In this document: positions 32,604 through 37,221 of the stretch, piece after piece
Layout: the number at the start of each line of letters is the position of its first letter
Position numbering within the stretch: position 1 is the first letter of the stretch
NCBI GenBank assembly: GCA_029974225.1
Contig: JARKSP010000002.1
Span: 1 to 37,221 of the forward strand
Length of the DNA: 37,221 nucleotides
Origin: Erysipelotrichaceae bacterium
GTDB lineage: Bacteria; Bacillota_I; Bacilli_A; Erysipelotrichales; Erysipelotrichaceae
Direction: 5' to 3'
Position numbers and translations under genes: made by a program
The notes under the pieces: generated by a model
Told to the model about the DNA's origin: nothing
Databases searched by the model: none
What the model saw: the letters and a program-made list of their open reading frames with translations, nothing else

Positions 32604-33356
32604 CTAAAGGTTTCTTACTCTCCAATAATACTTGTTAATCAGGTTTGTATTATGGTTTTTGGCTTCTGGATATTCATACTCCAAATGACCATTATACCAA
32701 ACCTCTGGTATAATTCCTTCTTCAAGTAACAACTGACATGTCTGCACTAACAAGGCCTGTAACATAAAAGCAACTGGAATTGTTGAAGTTGCTCCAACCT
32801 TCATAATCATTCCGTCCAGTTGCACTGCAGCATCACCATATAGTGAACAGTTATCAATCACAACATCAGCAATGTCCATTAGTTTCTTGCCACTAGAATG
32901 ATGGGTTGTTAACTTTTCTGCATATGTTGGATTTGTAAAGGCAATTACTGGAACTCCTCTTGCTTTGCACTCAAATGCAACATCATTAGTAACTGCGTTA
33001 TTACCTGAATTAGAAACACAAATCATAACATCTGGTTTTTCAATACGATTATATTGAACAATTAGTTGTCCAATTCCTTCAATTTTTTCAATCTTACTGG
33101 TTTTGGTAATTTCATTAATTCCAGCTACAGCAGATTCAAATATTGCATGAGTATTTGCCATACATGCTGCTCGCCAAAAAACATCTTCTGTTACCAAACT
33201 AGAATGCCCAGAACCAAACAGATTAATTAAGCCACCATTTTTGGTACATTCAGCTAACAGCTTTGCGGCTTCTATCAGTTTTGGTCCCTGTGTATCATAT
33301 GCTTTCTGAACAACACACTGCATTATTTCAAAATACTCTTTCCATGCTTCTTTCAT
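32604..33356 (-). CDS. SIS domain sugar isomerase-like protein, UPF0309 family
   Basis: 250 residues with a SIS fold: phosphosugar loop NLFGSGHSSLVTED near residue 45, CVSNSGNNAVTND near 115, and THHSSGKKLMDIADVVIDN, the UPF0309 hallmark. The C-terminal helix ends HNTNLINKYYWRVRNL. SIS proteins isomerise or bind phosphosugars; UPF0309 proteins have no settled substrate. Beside NanE and a PTS, an amino-sugar phosphate is the natural guess. AGGATG precedes ATG. NanE lies 21 bases upstream. Confidence 0.88.
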   Translation of the reverse strand: MKEAWKEYFEIMQCVVQKAYDTQGPKLIEAAKLLAECTKNGGLINLFGSGHSSLVTEDVFWRAACMANTHAIFESAVAGINEITKTSKIEKIEGIGQLIVQYNRIEKPDVMICVSNSGNNAVTNDVAFECKARGVPVIAFTNPTYAEKLTTHHSSGKKLMDIADVVIDNCSLYGDAAVQLDGMIMKVGATSTIPVAFMLQALLVQTCQLLLEEGIIPEVWYNGHLEYEYPEAKNHNTNLINKYYWRVRNL

Positions 33357-33377
33357 AAATATACATCCTTTCTGTTA

Positions 33378-34100
33378 TTAATCGATTGCTGCATCCAGCA
33401 GAATCGTCTTTACAATTTTCTTCGGCATTGTAATTGATGTTCCTATTACAACAGCTGTGGCTCCTGCTTCAATTGCTTTTTTCATCTTTGCCCCACTATC
33501 ATATCTTCCTTCAGCTATGATATTTTTAACACCTGCAGCCTTTAATTCCCTAATGATTTCATAATCAGGTTCTGGTGTTGGCAATGCTCCAAATTCAATA
33601 GGTTTCTTTGAATAAGGCGTATAACCTGATAATGTAGTTCCTATAAAATCTGCTCCTGCTTGCCAACAATTCACCCCTTCTTCAACAGTTGAAATATCAG
33701 CAATAACAATTACATCAAACTGTTTTTTAATTTGTCGAATAAATTCTTCTGTAGTCAAATTATCGTATCTTTCTCGTTTCGTTCCATCAATAGCTACAGC
33801 ATCAGACCCAAGGTCGACCAATTCTTTTACAGTTTCTAAATCTGGTGTAATACGGAAATCTCCTGCATATCCATCTTTATAAACTTTCTTTAAACCGATC
33901 AAAGGAGTATCTACCGCTTCCATTACTTTTGGAATGTTTAACGAATTGGTACGTATAGCTGATGCCCCACCAACAACACAACTTTTGGCCATTGCTGCCA
34001 TTACTTCTGGATATCCCATCTCTTCATTCAAATCTGGACCTGCATAGCAAGAAACAATCATACCCTTATCAATCTTTCTTAAAAACTCTTCTCTTTTCAT
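33378..34100 (-). CDS. nanE: N-acylglucosamine-6-phosphate 2-epimerase
   Basis: NanE converts N-acetylmannosamine-6-phosphate to N-acetylglucosamine-6-phosphate in sialic acid and ManNAc breakdown. 240 residues from ATG 34100 (AAAGGA 8 bases upstream). Motifs: IGLKKVYKDG with the catalytic lysine (K71 or K72), AIDGTKRER, IADISTVEEG, FIGTTLSGYT, and AEGRYDSG (E197, R199). There is no nanA, nagA or nagB nearby, so the route from GlcNAc-6-P onwards must be elsewhere. It is the first gene of the operon; two long palindromes lie 170-220 bases upstream. Confidence 0.92.
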   Translation of the reverse strand: MKREEFLRKIDKGMIVSCYAGPDLNEEMGYPEVMAAMAKSCVVGGASAIRTNSLNIPKVMEAVDTPLIGLKKVYKDGYAGDFRITPDLETVKELVDLGSDAVAIDGTKRERYDNLTTEEFIRQIKKQFDVIVIADISTVEEGVNCWQAGADFIGTTLSGYTPYSKKPIEFGALPTPEPDYEIIRELKAAGVKNIIAEGRYDSGAKMKKAIEAGATAVVIGTSITMPKKIVKTILLDAAID

Positions 34101-34269
34101 TATTTTTCCTTTCTCTATTAACATCCTTTATAACAATACTAAGTTTTTTATATTATTTGTTCACATTAAATAATATGATACAGCCTGAAGTAATTTTAAA
34201 TGTTTAAAATCATCAGCTATAATAGCAATCATATTTATACATAGGCCATTACTTCTATGCACAAACCAA

Positions 34270-34286
34270 ATATCTTTAAAAGATAT
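34270..34286. promoter_or_regulatory. 17-bp palindrome upstream of nanE
   Basis: ATATCTTT-A-AAAGATAT, 8 perfect pairs about one central base, in the 289-base nanE/regulator gap. Candidate operator. The gap also holds the 34298-34316 palindrome; I could not pick a certain promoter in it. Confidence 0.4.
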
Positions 34287-34297
34287 GATAATTACAA

Positions 34298-34316
34298 TAA
34301 TATTGTGACAATATTA
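34298..34316. promoter_or_regulatory. 19-bp perfect palindrome upstream of nanE, candidate operator
   Basis: TAATATTGT-G-ACAATATTA, 9 perfect pairs about a central base. It contains TTGTCACA on the minus strand, the half-site of MtlR-type PRD activators, but the second half-site is only partly matched (TGTAATTA). It may bind the neighbouring regulator. Confidence 0.5.
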
Positions 34317-34389
34317 CCAAATCAACTAAATTGAACCAATGCGATTTCAAGAGTTTATAAGATTTATAATCCTTCAGTTTCAATCATTA

Positions 34390-36453
34390 TTACCATTTCT
34401 CTCTCTCTAATCTCTCAAATAATTCATTTGAATTATCTATTTTGCATAATTCTTCTATTGTATATTCATTTAGCAAATTCAATAATCCTTGCAATGCTTG
34501 AACATGGCTACTGTAGTCTATTGGAGCTAAGCAGAATATAACCTTTACTGGGTCAAATTGATCATGATTGAATGCAACACCATCTTCAAATCTCGTTAAT
34601 GAAACAGCCATTCTTTTAACTCCATAACCAATATCGCTATGAACCAAAGCTACACCTTTTGAAAAAACAACATATGGCCCCACTTCCTGAATTGATTGTA
34701 TAACTGAATCTAAAAAAATTTCACTAACATCACCGTTTTCTAATAAAGGTACACAAGATATCTTTACCGCTTCTCTCCAAGTTTTTGCTTTGTTCTTAAA
34801 AGAAATATATTTAGGTGTTAGTAGTTGATGCAATTTCAAGCGTTGATGTTTCTCCTGATGACTATACATTAATTCTAATTTTTCTTTGGTTTGATTCTCA
34901 TTCTCAATTAAATCATTCGTTATACATTTTGAATTGATGTAATATGAATCGTCTTTGATAGTTTCTAGCTTGTAATATTTAATAAGCATCTTGTTAATTT
35001 CAATATAATCTTTTTCAGTTAATAGTGGATTTACAACAACATAAGGTATATCATTTTTCCCAATATCGATGCTAGAAATCACAAAATCCAAGTTCATTTT
35101 TTTAAGAATTTGTAAATCAAACTTTGTAACAACTGCTAAAATTGCAATATTGCTGAATCTAGTTAAAATTGACTCTCTTAATAACTGTGCTGCTGCAGCA
35201 CCATTAATGCAGACAATAGCAACTTTTGCAGGTGGAAGCATTCTCATTTTTCTTTCTAGAGAAGAACAGAAATGTAATACCAAATAACCTATTTCATCAT
35301 CTTTAATACCTTTAAGTAGAGGGCTTTGGTTTTCTTTTATTATTTCTTTTAAATCATTGAAACACACAAAATATTTTCTTTTTATCTCTCTTAAATCCGG
35401 GTTAACAATATCAAGTTTATGTTTTACTTTAAATATTGTATGACCCAAATGTGCTTGTAAAGAGAAATATAGTTCCTTGTCATTTGTAAAATCCACATTC
35501 ATTTTATTACTCATTTCCTGAATGATTTCATCAATAACTATTTGCATTTCCATCCAATCAGTTTTCAAATATCTTTCTGGGACAATATACTGAATCCCTT
35601 CAAGAAACATCGTTATCATATAAACTTCTATATTTGGTATTAAAATAGATAATTCTTCTTCAATTTGTGAAGCAATATTTAAAGCTATAGCATAATTACG
35701 GCTTTGAGGTTGCTTATCAAATGTTTTCGGATATTTTTCAATAATATTTCCCATAGATGTTCTTTTCAACATTGTGACTAAATACATAGATAACAGCAAC
35801 TTTGATTCATATGTCAACTCTTTACTTATCTCTGATTCAACAAAATGAATTATATTCAATATATCTTCTAAATATGCGTTACAATATGATCCATGTATGA
35901 TTTTACCAATCGGTAAAATAGATGTGTATTTGTCATTTTTTAATTCGATATTCCTTGTCAGTAAATTAACACATAAATTTCGAATATCTCTTTCGTTTCC
36001 TAAAATCCTATATCCTTTAGATGATTTGGCATCCAATTTTAAATCTAGTGGAATAAGCCTTTCCCTTAGTTTTACTATATCGCTGTCAGTTGTGCGTTTT
36101 GAAATATCCAATTGGTCTGCCAGTGAGGAAGAAGTAACATATTCATCTGTTGCTATCAGCAATAAAGCAATTGCTTCTTGTCTTTCGTCGGAATTCATTT
36201 TATAATCATAAAAATTAAAATTAGAAACTAATTCTTCTAATTGCTTTTTTTGTTGTTTATTCAATAACAGTGAATACGTACCCTTCTTCAAAGCAACTAT
36301 TGGTAAACCATTATCTAATAAAAAGTCATTTATTTTTGTTACTCTATAGCGAATTTGCCTTGCTGTAAGTTTATGCTGTGTAATAAGATCAGTGATTTTC
36401 ACAACATTACCTTTAGCCAACAATTGCAAAAACTTTATTAGATTGCTATCCAT
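34390..36453 (-). CDS. PRD-containing transcriptional regulator with EIIB- and EIIA-like domains
   Basis: 687 residues, MtlR/LicR-type activator. Layout: N-terminal HTH (about 1-60), a second HTH (90-150, SSSLADQLDISKRTTDSD), PRD1 (about 185-295), PRD2 (300-405), EIIB-like (409-500, C415 in VAIVCINGAAAAQ), and a Fru/Mtl-type EIIA-like domain (545-685) with H605 in GVALVHSDIGYGV. PRD2 keeps both histidines (H335 in LQAHLGH, H394 in LVLHF). PRD1 lacks both: the first site reads LLLSMYL and the second VYMITMFL. The gene is upstream of nanE on the same strand, with 289 bases between. AGGAG precedes the ATG. It probably activates the nanE operon, under control of PTS phosphorylation; its EIIA domain may also serve the operon's EIIB, which has no other EIIA. 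Confidence 0.9.
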   Translation of the reverse strand: MDSNLIKFLQLLAKGNVVKITDLITQHKLTARQIRYRVTKINDFLLDNGLPIVALKKGTYSLLLNKQQKKQLEELVSNFNFYDYKMNSDERQEAIALLLIATDEYVTSSSLADQLDISKRTTDSDIVKLRERLIPLDLKLDAKSSKGYRILGNERDIRNLCVNLLTRNIELKNDKYTSILPIGKIIHGSYCNAYLEDILNIIHFVESEISKELTYESKLLLSMYLVTMLKRTSMGNIIEKYPKTFDKQPQSRNYAIALNIASQIEEELSILIPNIEVYMITMFLEGIQYIVPERYLKTDWMEMQIVIDEIIQEMSNKMNVDFTNDKELYFSLQAHLGHTIFKVKHKLDIVNPDLREIKRKYFVCFNDLKEIIKENQSPLLKGIKDDEIGYLVLHFCSSLERKMRMLPPAKVAIVCINGAAAAQLLRESILTRFSNIAILAVVTKFDLQILKKMNLDFVISSIDIGKNDIPYVVVNPLLTEKDYIEINKMLIKYYKLETIKDDSYYINSKCITNDLIENENQTKEKLELMYSHQEKHQRLKLHQLLTPKYISFKNKAKTWREAVKISCVPLLENGDVSEIFLDSVIQSIQEVGPYVVFSKGVALVHSDIGYGVKRMAVSLTRFEDGVAFNHDQFDPVKVIFCLAPIDYSSHVQALQGLLNLLNEYTIEELCKIDNSNELFERLEREKW

Positions 36454-36501
36454 TTTTGCTCTCCTTATTTAGAAAAATTCTTATTCACTAGTAACTTCCT
36501 A

Positions 36502-36531
36502 CTCATATCTTATATATGTCATAATTGTCAA
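36502..36531 (-). promoter_or_regulatory. Promoter of the PRD regulator gene
   Basis: On the minus strand TTGACA (36531-36526), 18-base spacer, TATGAG (36507-36502). The -35 is consensus, the -10 matches 4 of 6. Start near 36495, leader about 40 bases. The remaining 36532-36862 stretch is AT-rich with no gene or repeat that I can name. Confidence 0.6.
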
Positions 36532-36862
36532 ATAGGTCTGCTACTTTACATTAATAAAAGTTTTCACCAACAATAAAACTATTATTTGCCATTATAAATA
36601 ATGCAATAATCCATTAAAATTATTAAACCGAAATCAATTGATATACAAATGTCAGCTACTAGTATCTCATTAATATTTGATTAATTGCCAAGAATACAAT
36701 TGTTTTGAATTATTCTTTACTATCTAATTTTATTATATATGACACCTAAAAAAGTACAAAGTGAAACTTTTTACGCCTTTTTTGACAAAAATTGCACTAT
36801 ATACAAAATAATAATTTTTTTTATAATTAATCAAAATATAGGATTTAATAAATTAAAACACA

Positions 36863-36894
36863 CGAAAAAAACTTGCCAATTAAACTGACAAGTT
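36863..36894 (-). terminator. Terminator of the PFOR gene
   Basis: AACTTGTCA (36894-36886) with TGGCAAGTT (36878-36870), 9 pairs with one T-G, then a T7 tract. It lies 22 bases after the PFOR stop. Confidence 0.88.
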
Positions 36895-36916
36895 CTCTTT
36901 TTTATTATTTTTGATA

Positions 36917-37221
36917 TTAATCTTCTAATCTTGCTAATAAGTTTTTGAAACGTTTTTCAGCATCTGATCTTGCTTTAGCGTATAACTCTTCAGCATTTTC
37001 CGGATTAACCTTGACCAGGTTGTTAAATCTAGCTTCATTCATTAAGAAGTCATGGAACTTATCGAAGTCAGGTTTCTTATAGTCTAAAGTCAATGGTTTT
37101 TCATTGCGAGGGTCGAATCTGTAAATATTTACATATCCACATTCAACAGCATTCTTCTGAATTTCCTGATGTCTGACTAAACCTTTTCTGATACCATGTA
37201 ATGCACATGGAGAGTAAGCAA
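36917..37221 (-). CDS. Pyruvate:ferredoxin oxidoreductase, C-terminal part
   Basis: Only the last 101 codons are in the window; the gene enters from the right edge. The frame reads AYSPCALHGIRKGL, then QKNAVECGYVNIYRFDPR, EKPLTLDYKKPDFDKFHDFL, and ends in a helical tail to TAA at 36919. This is the C-terminal domain of single-chain PFOR (NifJ/Por): the conserved AY(S/A)PCxxHG cysteine that binds one cluster, followed by the AVExGYxxxYR(F/Y)(D/N)P segment. PFOR oxidises pyruvate to acetyl-CoA and reduces ferredoxin, the mark of an anaerobe. Confidence 0.9.
   Translation of the reverse strand, partial: AYSPCALHGIRKGLVRHQEIQKNAVECGYVNIYRFDPRNEKPLTLDYKKPDFDKFHDFLMNEARFNNLVKVNPENAEELYAKARSDAEKRFKNLLARLED

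Noticed and set aside
1-37221. CRISPR array, tRNA or rRNA genes, insertion sequences, prophage or toxin-antitoxin genes
   Set aside because: I saw no regular repeat-spacer pattern, no tRNA cloverleaf or CCA end, and no transposase or integrase motif in the frames read.

Overview
The window is a low-GC Bacillota (Firmicute) chromosome segment, read from the gene content: split glycine decarboxylase (gcvPA/gcvPB), RNase J, several PTS systems, AGGAGG-type ribosome binding sites, and the C-terminus of a pyruvate:ferredoxin oxidoreductase that implies an anaerobe. TGA is used as stop (e.g. the GNAT-nucleoside hydrolase gene), so the code is standard. A gut Erysipelotrichia/Mollicutes-related lineage would fit the style of the proteins, but this is a guess without a search.

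Layout: (1) 1-237 (-), partial DUF1893-like gene. (2) 332-7153 (+), a complete glycine cleavage operon, gcvT-gcvH-gcvPA-gcvPB-lplA-lpdA, behind a tandem glycine riboswitch whose second P1 helix overlaps an intrinsic terminator. (3) 7183-15849 (-), a tight seven-gene run: rapZ, U32 peptidase/RlhA-like, two HAD phosphatases, GH42 beta-galactosidase, a GNAT-nucleoside hydrolase fusion and a pyridoxal kinase. (4) 15908-20541 (-), two paralogous secreted beta-helix surface proteins, one ending in a sortase-like PPTGD signal and one without it, each with a long leader; the first leader can fold into an elaborate hairpin. (5) 20570-24558 (+), a HAD protein, peptide deformylase, RNase J and a membrane-anchored metallophosphoesterase with altered metal ligands. 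(6) 24565-26598 (-), lipoprotein of unknown function, YjbQ family protein, small membrane protein. (7) 26623-30470 (-), galactitol-type PTS (EIIA, EIIB, EIIC) with a class II aldolase and an archaeal-style triosephosphate isomerase. (8) 30936-36531 (-), an AT-richer block: ascorbate-type EIIC and EIIB, a UPF0309 SIS protein, NanE epimerase and a large PRD regulator that carries its own EIIB-like and EIIA-like domains. (9) 36863-37221 (-), the 3' end of a PFOR gene with its terminator.

How genes work together: the gcv operon cleaves glycine to CO2, ammonia and methylene-THF, with LplA lipoylating GcvH and LpdA reoxidising it; glycine probably switches it on through the riboswitch. The galactitol-type cluster has all PTS parts plus an aldolase and TIM but no dehydrogenase or sugar kinase, so its substrate is probably not plain galactitol unless the missing steps are elsewhere. 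The NanE cluster has EIIB and EIIC but no free EIIA, while the adjacent regulator ends in an EIIA-like domain; this pairing, the two long palindromes in front of nanE and the shift in base composition make it the most interesting candidate for an undescribed amino-sugar uptake system. The GNAT-nucleoside hydrolase fusion and the structured leader of the first surface protein are the other items that deserve a second look.
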